Made by a program: the position numbers and the translations under genes
In this document: positions 19,005-27,249 of the stretch, one piece after another
Layout: every line of letters starts with the position of its first letter
How positions within the stretch are numbered: the first letter of the stretch is position 1
The notes under the pieces: generated by a model
Databases searched by the model: none
Told to the model about the DNA's origin: nothing
What the model saw: the letters and a program-made list of their open reading frames with translations, nothing else
Origin: Bacteroidota bacterium
GTDB lineage: Bacteria > Bacteroidota > Bacteroidia > NS11-12g > UBA955
Assembly: GCA_030830065.1 (NCBI GenBank)
Contig: JAURNR010000023.1
Span: forward strand, 1-33,892
Length of the DNA: 33,892 nucleotides
Direction of reading: 5' to 3'

Positions 19005-21160
19005 TTAGCGGTCCACACTATGGGTTTTGTGTAATTCCCATGGGCCGACCTTATCACCAACCAGTACATTCCAGGCCCAATTCTTGGAGTAATCTCAAAA
19101 TCCAAATCGGGATTGGTAAACTCAGCCTCAAATTGGATTCTTCCGTCTAGTGAAACAATTTCTAGTGCTAATTGGCTATGCTGTTCAAGCAGTTTAATGT
19201 GCAGTTTCTCTGAAGCCGGTTGCGGATAAACTGAAATTTTTTCATTCACCACATCACCAACTCCAACTCCGGAAATCACTTTACAAGCACTCGTGTCTTT
19301 GCACTCTCCTACCGTTACCTCCACACCGTAATAACCATTTACTAATGGCGTAAATGTTTGTTCTGTAGCGCCTTCCACAGGAGTATATTTATTTTTACAA
19401 TCCAGCCATTGATAAGTTCCGGTATTCGATAAAGACTTTAAAGTTTTTTCAACTTGTTCAATTCCATCATCAATACGAGTAACATTCACTTTCCAAATAA
19501 GTACGCTATCACATCCAATTGAATTAACTAAAGTGTCAGTATAAGTACCCGAATATTGGAATATCCTATCTCCGAGTGGTGAAGGCACCCTTTTACAACC
19601 TGCAAGTTCAACTATGTTTTCACTTTTGGGTAAAATAGTAAGATTTACTGTAATGATGCTATCACAAAATTTCTTATTAAAAATGGTATCAAAATAAGTT
19701 CCCGATTGGTCCCAATAATATTTCCCCGAGGGAGCGGTAAATCCTCTACACTCCACGGGGCTAATCTCACCGTAGGAAACATTTGAAACAAAATCAATGG
19801 TTATAATAGAATCACAACCTTGTTTGTTTACCAAAGTATCATAATAACGGCCATAATCTTTGTATGTGTATTTTTTACTCGGACTTTGAACAGGGAAGTT
19901 GCATGAACTTAAGGTCATTTTGGAACTTGTAGATTTCAGGATTGTAGTATTCACTTTAACCACAGAGTCACAACCTCTAAAGGAAGTAAGATGGTCGTAA
20001 TAAATCCCAGTTTCTGTAATTGTATCAGTACCACTAGGAAGAATATAAGAATTACACTGGGTAATACTCATTTCACTCGAGTCAGCACCGATAACCACAG
20101 TTGCCGTTACCACGCTATCACAACCTATTGCATTTTTTAAATAATCTGTGTATACTCCTGTTTGATAATAATATAAATCACCTGAAGGAGCTAATACTGA
20201 ATCACATCCCCAGTAATTTTGCGATGAATAACTTTTGTTTCTGATAGTTACATCAATCTTCAAAACAGAATCACAGCCCATATAAGTAGGTAGCGTATCG
20301 TAATAAGTTCCGGTTTTACTTACCACATAAGAACGGCTGGGAACAGAATATCTATCGCAGGTATTTACCTTAAAACTATCAATCACAGAACCCACATTGA
20401 ACTTATATCCGTTGGTCCAATTTGAAGAAGTTCCTTTTAAATCAAATCCAACTAATGTTCCAGTAAATCCATTGCCAGAATAATCTTTAGCTGTTTTTTC
20501 CGCTAAATTATTACCGTTGGGCTTACCTTGATTTAACTTGTAATATAATTCTAATCCTTTTTGAGGATCACAATATTCATCATACATATCAGCTTGGATA
20601 TCACTTTGCGAACGTGCGTAGTTCCAGATCCTGACCTCATCAATTTTACCATGCCAATGCCTAGAATACACATTACTGTGATTCCCAATTGCCAATTGAG
20701 TTGAGTAAGATACTCCTAGTTGAGTTCCAGCAATCAACGAATCAATCATTTTACCATCTAGATAAAGGCGAATTACTTTACCATCGTAAGTTCCTGCCAC
20801 ATGATACCATTGATTAGTTTTCATTACAGAACTACTTGTAATTAGCTCATACCAAGAACCATTACCAATAGTGAAATTTAATCTACCACCGTCGCCAGCG
20901 CGCAACATATACCCTAGGTTGCTAGTATTTTCTTCCTTACAGATAATATTTCCCTCATATACTTGTGTTCTCCATGATGAGGCATTAATCCATACTTCTA
21001 AGGTTAATTCTCCGCCATCCATTGCCAAAGCCGAGTCTGTTCCGCAATTGATTTGATCGTTACTACCATCAAACAAGAGTGCATTCTGCGCTTCTAAAGA
21101 AACTTTAAGACCAAAAAACAGGGTAAATATTGCTATTGATAACGTTTTCACAATTAGCAA
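19001..21160 (-). CDS. Secreted LamG/concanavalin-like domain protein with CDSV repeats and T9SS type A sorting domain
   Basis: NALLFDGSNDQINCG...LEVWINASSW...WYHVAGTYDGKVIRLYLDG...KIDEVRIWNYARS (LamG); six C...PSG...GxYxDTL.N..GCDSV units; C-terminal 'ISVYPQPASEKLHIKL...GMYWLVIRSAHGNYTKPIVW'. Start is TTG (21160) or GTG a few codons in; no ATG is available near the signal peptide. Confidence 0.88.
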   Translation of the reverse strand: MLIVKTLSIAIFTLFFGLKVSLEAQNALLFDGSNDQINCGTDSALAMDGGELTLEVWINASSWRTQVYEGNIICKEENTSNLGYMLRAGDGGRLNFTIGNGSWYELITSSSVMKTNQWYHVAGTYDGKVIRLYLDGKMIDSLIAGTQLGVSYSTQLAIGNHSNVYSRHWHGKIDEVRIWNYARSQSDIQADMYDEYCDPQKGLELYYKLNQGKPNGNNLAEKTAKDYSGNGFTGTLVGFDLKGTSSNWTNGYKFNVGSVIDSFKVNTCDRYSVPSRSYVVSKTGTYYDTLPTYMGCDSVLKIDVTIRNKSYSSQNYWGCDSVLAPSGDLYYYQTGVYTDYLKNAIGCDSVVTATVVIGADSSEMSITQCNSYILPSGTDTITETGIYYDHLTSFRGCDSVVKVNTTILKSTSSKMTLSSCNFPVQSPSKKYTYKDYGRYYDTLVNKQGCDSIITIDFVSNVSYGEISPVECRGFTAPSGKYYWDQSGTYFDTIFNKKFCDSIITVNLTILPKSENIVELAGCKRVPSPLGDRIFQYSGTYTDTLVNSIGCDSVLIWKVNVTRIDDGIEQVEKTLKSLSNTGTYQWLDCKNKYTPVEGATEQTFTPLVNGYYGVEVTVGECKDTSACKVISGVGVGDVVNEKISVYPQPASEKLHIKLLEQHSQLALEIVSLDGRIQFEAEFTNPDLDFEITPRIGPGMYWLVIRSAHGNYTKPIVWTAN
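19480..20362 (-). repeat. Six tandem 'GCDSV' protein repeats
   Basis: Recurring pattern C-x-x-[YF]...PSG...GTYYDTLxNxxGCDSVxxxxxTI in the translated ORF; DNA copies are diverged. Confidence 0.85.
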
Positions 21161-21206
21161 TTTACATCAATTTGTTGAAATTCAAATATTGGAATACATC
21201 ATAAAC

Positions 21207-21237
21207 AAAAAAGAGGTTCGTAATGAACCTCTTTTTT
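21207..21237 (-). terminator. Terminator downstream of tRNA-His
   Basis: aaaaaagaggttc-gtaat... gaacctctttttt perfect inverted repeat with A/T tracts, directly after the tRNA 3' end. Confidence 0.85.
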
Positions 21238-21239
21238 CG

Positions 21240-21314
21240 GGCGATCGACCGGGATCGAACCGGCGACCTCCAGTGCCACAAACTGGCGCTCTAACCGACT
21301 GAGCTACGACCGCC
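21240..21314 (-). tRNA. tRNA-His (anticodon GTG)
   Basis: Minus strand G-GCGGTCG TA GCTCAGTCGGTTAGAGC G CCAGT TTGTGGC ACTGG ... GGTTCGATCC ... CGATCGC C: full cloverleaf, anticodon GTG, encoded G-1 opposite C73, CCA not encoded. Confidence 0.97.
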
Positions 21315-21374
21315 GTATATTGGGGTGCAAATATACCAATTTTTCCAATCTAAAATCGATACAATCTATTTTTT

Positions 21375-22538
21375 TTAATATACCCGCAAAACAAGTCCTT
21401 TGAGGTAATGTCCCTCAGGATGAAAGATACTCACAGGATGATCTGGACCTTGGGATAAGCGATGTAAAATTTGGCATTCTCTACCTACCTCCATTGCTGC
21501 TGCTGTGACAGTATGAATGAACAATGGCTCATCAATAACCTGTGAACATGAAAAAGTAAATAATAAACCACCCGGTTTTACCTTTTGAATTCCCAAGGTA
21601 TTCAAACGCTTGTAGCCCATGGTGGCCGCATGTTTCTTTTTTAAACTCTTGGCAAATGCGGGCGGATCTAAAACCACAATATCATAATAGTTTTCTTCTT
21701 CCCTTAAATAAGTTAAAACATCAGCCGCTACCGCTTTATGCTTTTCATTCACCCCATTTAAATCGGCGTTTACGTTACATAATTCAACCGCTGTTTTTGA
21801 AACATCAACAGAAACCACATCATCAGCACCTCCTAACAAAGCCGCAATGGAAAACCCACCGGAATATGCAAAAGTATTCAACACCGTTTTTCCTTTAGAA
21901 TAGGTGCCGAGTAGAGCTCTATTCACCCTTTGATCTAAAAAGAATCCTGTTTTCTGACCTTCCACCCAATTTACATTGAGCTTCATATTGTTTTCTAAAA
22001 CAACGGCATTCTCCATTTCTCCTAATAAAAATTCATCTTCAATATCATTTCTGTGCAGTGCACTTTTTGATTTGTAATAAATGGTTCTCAGTGAGGTTCC
22101 GTATTCAGACTTAAGTGCCTCCGCAATATCTATTCGTATTTTGTGCATGCCTAAGATGTGCGCCTGTATTACTGCATGTTCGCCATAAATATCAATAATC
22201 AAACCAGGTAACCCATCTCCTTCACCATGAATTAATCGGTACGTATTTGTTGGTCCTTCCAGACTTAAACCCAAATTTTTTCTCAAGGATAATGCTTTGG
22301 ATATTTTTTGTTTCCAAAATGCTACATCAATAGAAGTTTTTTCAAATGAAATTATCCGAATAAGTATGCTTCCATCTCCTATCATTCCAATAGCAAGGAA
22401 ACTCCCTTTATTGTCTAAAACTTCCACCAAATCACCTTCTTCAACTTCATCAATTTCGCGCACGGCGCCAGAAAACACCCAAGGATGTCTTCTTAGAATA
22501 GCTTGTTCTTTGCCCTTTTTTAAATATGCTTTTTTCAA
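21375..22538 (-). CDS. rlmI: Class I SAM-dependent 23S rRNA methyltransferase, RlmI family
   Basis: LKKGKEQAILRRHPWVFSGAVREID (PUA-like N-terminus), VEGQKTGFFLDQRVNR, VLNTFAYSGGFSIAALLGGA, VVLDPPAFAKS, FTFSCSQ. The ORF-track TTG (22550) lies in a -7-like box; an in-frame TTG at 22538 is preferred. Confidence 0.92.
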   Translation of the reverse strand: MKKAYLKKGKEQAILRRHPWVFSGAVREIDEVEEGDLVEVLDNKGSFLAIGMIGDGSILIRIISFEKTSIDVAFWKQKISKALSLRKNLGLSLEGPTNTYRLIHGEGDGLPGLIIDIYGEHAVIQAHILGMHKIRIDIAEALKSEYGTSLRTIYYKSKSALHRNDIEDEFLLGEMENAVVLENNMKLNVNWVEGQKTGFFLDQRVNRALLGTYSKGKTVLNTFAYSGGFSIAALLGGADDVVSVDVSKTAVELCNVNADLNGVNEKHKAVAADVLTYLREEENYYDIVVLDPPAFAKSLKKKHAATMGYKRLNTLGIQKVKPGGLLFTFSCSQVIDEPLFIHTVTAAAMEVGRECQILHRLSQGPDHPVSIFHPEGHYLKGLVLRVY

Positions 22539-22579
22539 ATCGTTGTGCAAATTTCACCCTTTTAATAGAAATTTGTTAC

Positions 22580-23683
22580 ATGCCCATAAAAATAGGTAGT
22601 ATTACCGACGCCATTGAAGAAGTAGCACCAAGCAGTTTACAAGAAGATTATGACAATAGCGGATTACTCGTTGGAAATAAGAATGACGAAGTGGAGAAAG
22701 CCCTTCTTTGTTTGGATGTTACTGAAGAAGTGGTTGAAGAAGCCATTGATAATAATTGCGATTTAATTATTTGCCATCATCCCATTATTTTCAGAGGTTT
22801 AAAACGATTGAATGGCAATAATTATGTTGAAAGAACAGTGATAAAAGCAATAAAAAACAATATTGCTATCTATGCCTGCCACACTAACCTAGACAACGCA
22901 TTACACCAAGGTGTAAACCAAAAATTAGCAGAAAAATTAAACATTAAACAAGGTCGAATTCTTGCACCAATGAAAGGGAAGCTAGCCTCATTGGTGGTGT
23001 ATATTCCAAATTCACATTTTGAAAAAGTTCAAAATGCTTTATTCTTGGCTGGGGCAGGAAATATTGGAAACTACAGCGAATGTGGATTTTCAACAGAGGG
23101 AATAGGTACATTCAAACCTATGGATGGTTCAGAACCCTTTTTGGGCGAACAAGGTAAAAGAAGCCTAGAGAATGAACAACGCCTTGAACTGATTTTCCCC
23201 AAATACAAACAGGCAGAAATCCTAAGCGCGATGAATTCATCCCATCCCTATGAAGAGATTGCCTATAAAGTGAATGAACTGAATAATACATGGCAAGAGG
23301 TAGGAGCAGGACTTATTGGGGAGTTAAATGAAGAAATGGAAGTAGAGGATTTCGTAAAGCATATCAAAACCAGCTTGGGAATTGATACGTTTAAAGGAAC
23401 CAAAACAAATAAAACAAGTATAAAAAGAGTAGCACTTTGCGGGGGGGCTGGAAGTTTTCTAATTAATACTGCAAGGGCAAATGGAGCAGAAGCATACATC
23501 ACTTCTGATGTAAAATATCATGAGTATTTTGATGCAGAAGGAGAACTATTTTTATGTGATGTAGGGCATTATGAATCTGAAAAACACACTATTACTATTT
23601 TTAGAGATATTTTGTCAAAAAAATTCCCTAATTTTGCAACCATTTTTGCCACAACTAATACTAACCCGATTCAATATTACTGA
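22580..23683 (+). CDS. Nif3-like dinuclear metal center protein
   Basis: MPIKIGSITDAIEEVAPSSLQEDYDNSGLLVG, CLDVTEEVVEEAIDNNCDLIICHHPIIFRGLK, YACHTNLDNA, SDVKYHEYFDAEGELFLCDVGHYESE. ATG 22580 rather than 22526. Confidence 0.95.
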   Translation: MPIKIGSITDAIEEVAPSSLQEDYDNSGLLVGNKNDEVEKALLCLDVTEEVVEEAIDNNCDLIICHHPIIFRGLKRLNGNNYVERTVIKAIKNNIAIYACHTNLDNALHQGVNQKLAEKLNIKQGRILAPMKGKLASLVVYIPNSHFEKVQNALFLAGAGNIGNYSECGFSTEGIGTFKPMDGSEPFLGEQGKRSLENEQRLELIFPKYKQAEILSAMNSSHPYEEIAYKVNELNNTWQEVGAGLIGELNEEMEVEDFVKHIKTSLGIDTFKGTKTNKTSIKRVALCGGAGSFLINTARANGAEAYITSDVKYHEYFDAEGELFLCDVGHYESEKHTITIFRDILSKKFPNFATIFATTNTNPIQYY

Positions 23684-23688
23684 TCAAC

Positions 23689-24483
23689 ATGGACGTAAGT
23701 ATAGAAAAAAAATTGCATGACCTCTGGAAATTGCAACAAATCGACAGCAAGTCTGACGCAATTCGCGCTATCGGCGGAGAGTTGCCAATGGAAGTAGCTG
23801 ATTTGGAGGATGATATCGCAGGACTAGAAACTCGTATCCAACACTTTGATGAAGAAATCGAAGAATTAAACTCTCAAATTGCTGGAAAGAAAAACGCTAT
23901 CAAAGATTTCCAAGCATTAATTGCTAAATACGATGAGCAGATGAACAACATCAAGAACTCTCGTGAATATGAAGCAATAGACAAAGAGAAGGAGATTGCT
24001 GGATTAGAGATTCTTTCTGCTGAAAAGAAAATTAAAGATTTTTCAAAAATCATTGAAGCAAAGAACGAACTGCTTGAGCAAACTCGTGAACAGCTTAACT
24101 CAAGAAAGTCTGACTTAGATTTCAAAAAAGCTGAGCTTGTTGAAATCGAGAAAGAGAATGAGAAGGAAATGGCTAAATTACTTAAAGACCGTGAGTCGGC
24201 TTTGAAAAAGCTTGATGACCGTTATGCTCGTGCTTACACTCGTGTTCGCGAAAATATGAAAAACGGTATTGCGGTTGCTCCAATCGTGAGAAGTTCTTGT
24301 GGAGGATGCTTTGCTAAGGTTCCACCACAGCGCCACAGTGATATTCGTACTCACATTAAAATCATTGTATGTGAACATTGCGGTAGAATTTTAGTGGACG
24401 AAACCATCTCAGGAATTGCAGCTGCAGTTGTTGAGGAGAAAAAGACTACAAGAAGAAAGATGAAGCTTACAGCTTCAAAGTAA
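23689..24483 (+). CDS. Coiled-coil protein with C-terminal C4 zinc ribbon
   Basis: Long charged coiled coil followed by SCGGCFAKVPPQRHSDIRTHIKIIVCEHCGRIL; 6 bp after the Nif3-like gene. Confidence 0.92.
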   Translation: MDVSIEKKLHDLWKLQQIDSKSDAIRAIGGELPMEVADLEDDIAGLETRIQHFDEEIEELNSQIAGKKNAIKDFQALIAKYDEQMNNIKNSREYEAIDKEKEIAGLEILSAEKKIKDFSKIIEAKNELLEQTREQLNSRKSDLDFKKAELVEIEKENEKEMAKLLKDRESALKKLDDRYARAYTRVRENMKNGIAVAPIVRSSCGGCFAKVPPQRHSDIRTHIKIIVCEHCGRILVDETISGIAAAVVEEKKTTRRKMKLTASK

Positions 24484-24503
24484 ATCTTAGAAAATATTAC
24501 AGT

Positions 24504-24534
24504 AAAAAGGGCCTGCAATGCAGGCCCTTTTTTT
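24504..24534 (+). terminator. Terminator after the zinc-ribbon gene
   Basis: aaaaagggcctgc-aat-gcaggcccttttttt. Confidence 0.92.
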
Positions 24535-24559
24535 ATTGATTATAACTAGATATTAACTT

Positions 24560-24697
24560 CTGGCAAGTGGCTATTGGGGTAGAAAATAGTGAACGTATCA
24601 AAAAGACGCAAAATATTGCGTCTCTGTAATTTCTGCCACCATTGTACAAACAATAGCCAGTAGCCAATAGCCAGCGGCTGGCAGCCAATAGCTAATA
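24560..24697. repeat. Intergenic repeat region: inverted TGGCTATTGG/CCAATAGCCA arms, internal palindrome, and iterated CAATAGCCAG/TAGC motif at the panB end
   Basis: tggctattgg 24568-24577 versus ccaatagcca 24664-24673; agacgcaa-aata-ttgcgtct 24604-24623; caatagccag tagc caatagccag cggctggcag ccaatagct 24651-24692. Confidence 0.75.
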
Positions 24698-25507
24698 ACT
24701 CTCCTTATCACTTGGGAAATCTTTCGACTTCACATCAGTGATATAGTGCTGAACAGCACCTTTAATATCATCATATAGGTTTAAATACCTTCGAATAAAT
24801 CGAGGGTTAAATTCTTGACTTATACCTAACATATCGTGCAATACCAATACTTGACCATCCACATCATTTCCAGCACCAATACCAATAACCGGAATTTCTA
24901 AAGATTGCGCTACACGCTTGGCCAACCCTGCAGGAATCTTTTCCAAAACAAGAGCAAAACAACCGGCTTCTTGCAATAATTTGGCATCTTCTATAAGTTT
25001 TTCTGCTTCCGCTTCTTCCTTTGCTCGAACCGTGTAAGTTCCAAACTTGTATATACTTTGAGGCGTAAGGCCTAAATGACCCATTACAGGCACACCCGCA
25101 GTTAAAATTCTTTTAATACTCTCTATAATCTCTTCGCCACCCTCCATCTTAATGGCGTGAGCTCCACTTTCCTTCATGATTCGTATAGTAGAATTCAAGG
25201 CCTCCTTTGAATTCCCTTGATAACTACCAAATGGTAAATCTACAACAATCAACGCTCTATTTACGGCTCTCACTACACTACTCGCATGGTAAATCATTTG
25301 ATCTAAAGTAATTGGCAAGGTCGTTTCATGACCCGCCATAACATTAGAAGCACTATCACCCACCAAAATCACATCAACACCTGCATCATCTACTATCTTC
25401 GCCGTAGAAAAATCATATGCTGTAAGCATCGAAATCTTTTCTCCCAAATGCTTCATTTCACTCAAGGAGTGTGTGGTAACTTTCTTAAATTCTTTGTGTA
25501 CTGACAT
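24692..25507 (-). CDS. panB: 3-methyl-2-oxobutanoate hydroxymethyltransferase
   Basis: [93 protein letters not shown]. Confidence 0.96.
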   Translation of the reverse strand: MSVHKEFKKVTTHSLSEMKHLGEKISMLTAYDFSTAKIVDDAGVDVILVGDSASNVMAGHETTLPITLDQMIYHASSVVRAVNRALIVVDLPFGSYQGNSKEALNSTIRIMKESGAHAIKMEGGEEIIESIKRILTAGVPVMGHLGLTPQSIYKFGTYTVRAKEEAEAEKLIEDAKLLQEAGCFALVLEKIPAGLAKRVAQSLEIPVIGIGAGNDVDGQVLVLHDMLGISQEFNPRFIRRYLNLYDDIKGAVQHYITDVKSKDFPSDKESY

Positions 25508-25611
25508 TTTTAACAATGCAAAATTTCGAATTAATTTCCATAACCCCTAACAAAATTGTCAAAATATTACCATTACATAAAAATTATAGCAGGGTTCCAC
25601 CCTATTCGGTG

Positions 25612-25619
25612 TATTTTTG
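25612..25619 (+). promoter_or_regulatory. -7 box TATTTTTG for the DUF4249-like gene
   Basis: Exact TAnnTTTG, 6 nt before ATG 25626. Confidence 0.6.
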
Positions 25620-25625
25620 ACCCAA

Positions 25626-26615
25626 ATGAAGCGGACTACCCTTTCCAAATTTTTTTCAGCATTTTTAGTGATTCTCCTTTTTTCAGGATGTGATAATTCC
25701 GTTGATATAAATGCAGAGTGGAAAGAAACCATCATTATATATGGTTTGCTCGACCCAAATCAAAACGACCAATACATTAAAGTTAACAAAGCATATCTAA
25801 ATGAAAACACTTCTGCTTTAGTTGTTGCGAAAAACTCGGATAGTCTTTACCTCAATAATGCCGTGGTAAAATTGAAAAGGTTAAATACCGGAGAGGAGTT
25901 TATACTTAGCAAGGTAGATGAGATTCAGAAGGATTCAGGAATTTTCGCCAGCGACGTAAATTTCTTATATAAGCTTTCAGAACCCGTCATGGAAAATGAA
26001 CCCTATGAAGTTGAAGTCACTACTCCTCTTGGGAAATCATGGGCGAATACATGGACTTTAAAAATGGCGAGAATTGAGGCTCCATTCAGAACTACTAACC
26101 CCATTTTCTCATTAGGACCTCAATATATCACCATATCATACGTTCCAGGAACAAATGCGTTTGCATACGATGTAAAATTAAAAGTAAATGTGGAGGAATA
26201 TACTCAAAGTGACACTACTTTAATTGTGACTAAGACTTTACAATGGGATGTAATTACCAACTATTTCATGCCACGCGGACGCACTAACTCAACAGTAATC
26301 CATCAGGTAGAACGTACTTCCTTTTTCCAGTTTTTGGCCTATACTTTAGATACCGCAGCACCTGTATACCGAAGAATTAAATCTGTTTCTATGGAATATT
26401 ACGGTGGAAGCCAAAGTCTGATAGATTACATTTCAGTAAACGAACCCTCTATTGGTATAGTACAAAAACAAGCAGAATACACAAATATCAACAATGGGTA
26501 TGGTCTGTTTGGATCAAGATGTAAACAAACCATCGACAATGTTCCGATGGATCCAGGTTCAGTTTCAATTCTAAACAATAATAAGATTACTGCACCTCTT
26601 AATTTTATCTATTGA
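25626..26615 (+). CDS. DUF4249-like lipoprotein
   Basis: LFSGCDNSVDINAEWKETIIIYGLLDPNQNDQYIKVNKAYL resembles the DUF4249 N-terminus; lipobox LFSGC. The listed start 25617 is inside the -7 box. Confidence 0.75.
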   Translation: MKRTTLSKFFSAFLVILLFSGCDNSVDINAEWKETIIIYGLLDPNQNDQYIKVNKAYLNENTSALVVAKNSDSLYLNNAVVKLKRLNTGEEFILSKVDEIQKDSGIFASDVNFLYKLSEPVMENEPYEVEVTTPLGKSWANTWTLKMARIEAPFRTTNPIFSLGPQYITISYVPGTNAFAYDVKLKVNVEEYTQSDTTLIVTKTLQWDVITNYFMPRGRTNSTVIHQVERTSFFQFLAYTLDTAAPVYRRIKSVSMEYYGGSQSLIDYISVNEPSIGIVQKQAEYTNINNGYGLFGSRCKQTIDNVPMDPGSVSILNNNKITAPLNFIY

Positions 26616-26699
26616 CGAAACAATAATAATTTTAACGAAACACGATTATTTGAATTCCTTGCAGTATTTTGTATTTTCCGCAAAAGTGAAATAAATTCT

Positions 26700-27110
26700 A
26701 TGAAAAAATTAATTATCAAGCTCCTTTCGACTACATTATTAATTACACTATTAAGTGTAACATCATGCACCTATGAAGATGGTCCAATGATTTCGCTAAG
26801 AAGTAAAACTGCCCGTCTAACCGGAAAATGGATTCAGGAATCTCCTTCATTAGGCGAAGGAGCAGTTGCATATATGGAGTTTAAGGAAGACAATCAAGCA
26901 GTTACTGGAGGTAGAGCAGTTACTGGAGCAGGAACTGTTGTGCCTTATTCATCAAATGCAACTTGGCAATGGGAAGACGGAAAAGAAAGAGTACGTATAA
27001 CTTGGGGCCCAGTTGACGATGTGATCATTACAATTAAGAGGTTAACAAATTCTGAATTGTGGTACGTTTATGAAGGCGACGACGAAGTGTACATGTGCGA
27101 AAAAGAGTAA
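26700..27110 (+). CDS. Small lipoprotein, lipocalin-like
   Basis: MKKLIIKLLSTTLLITLLSVTSCTYEDGP lipobox; TARLTGKWIQESPSL...YMEFKEDN...WQWEDGKERVRITWG...LTNSELWYVY pattern. Confidence 0.75.
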   Translation: MKKLIIKLLSTTLLITLLSVTSCTYEDGPMISLRSKTARLTGKWIQESPSLGEGAVAYMEFKEDNQAVTGGRAVTGAGTVVPYSSNATWQWEDGKERVRITWGPVDDVIITIKRLTNSELWYVYEGDDEVYMCEKE

Positions 27111-27127
27111 TTATCCTGTCAATTTCA

Positions 27128-27182
27128 GACATTCCGTCCTTCCAAATTGCCACTCTGATTTAAAAATCTGACATTTCGTCAG
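27128..27182. promoter_or_regulatory. Putative paired operator upstream of dnaK
   Basis: GACATTCCGTC at 27128-27138 and CTGACATTTCGTCAG (5-bp perfect inverted arms) at 27168-27182; 10/11 core identity, 42-bp spacing. Confidence 0.5.
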
Positions 27183-27249
27183 CAAATACGCCAAATATCA
27201 AATTGGCATTGCCTTTGACATAAATGAGGCAAAGAAAAAAACAATCATC

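Noticed and set aside
24504-24534. Possible riboswitch or sRNA in the zinc-ribbon/panB gap
   Set aside because: The strong hairpin plus T-tract is a simple terminator; only the separate element at 24560-24697 remains unexplained.
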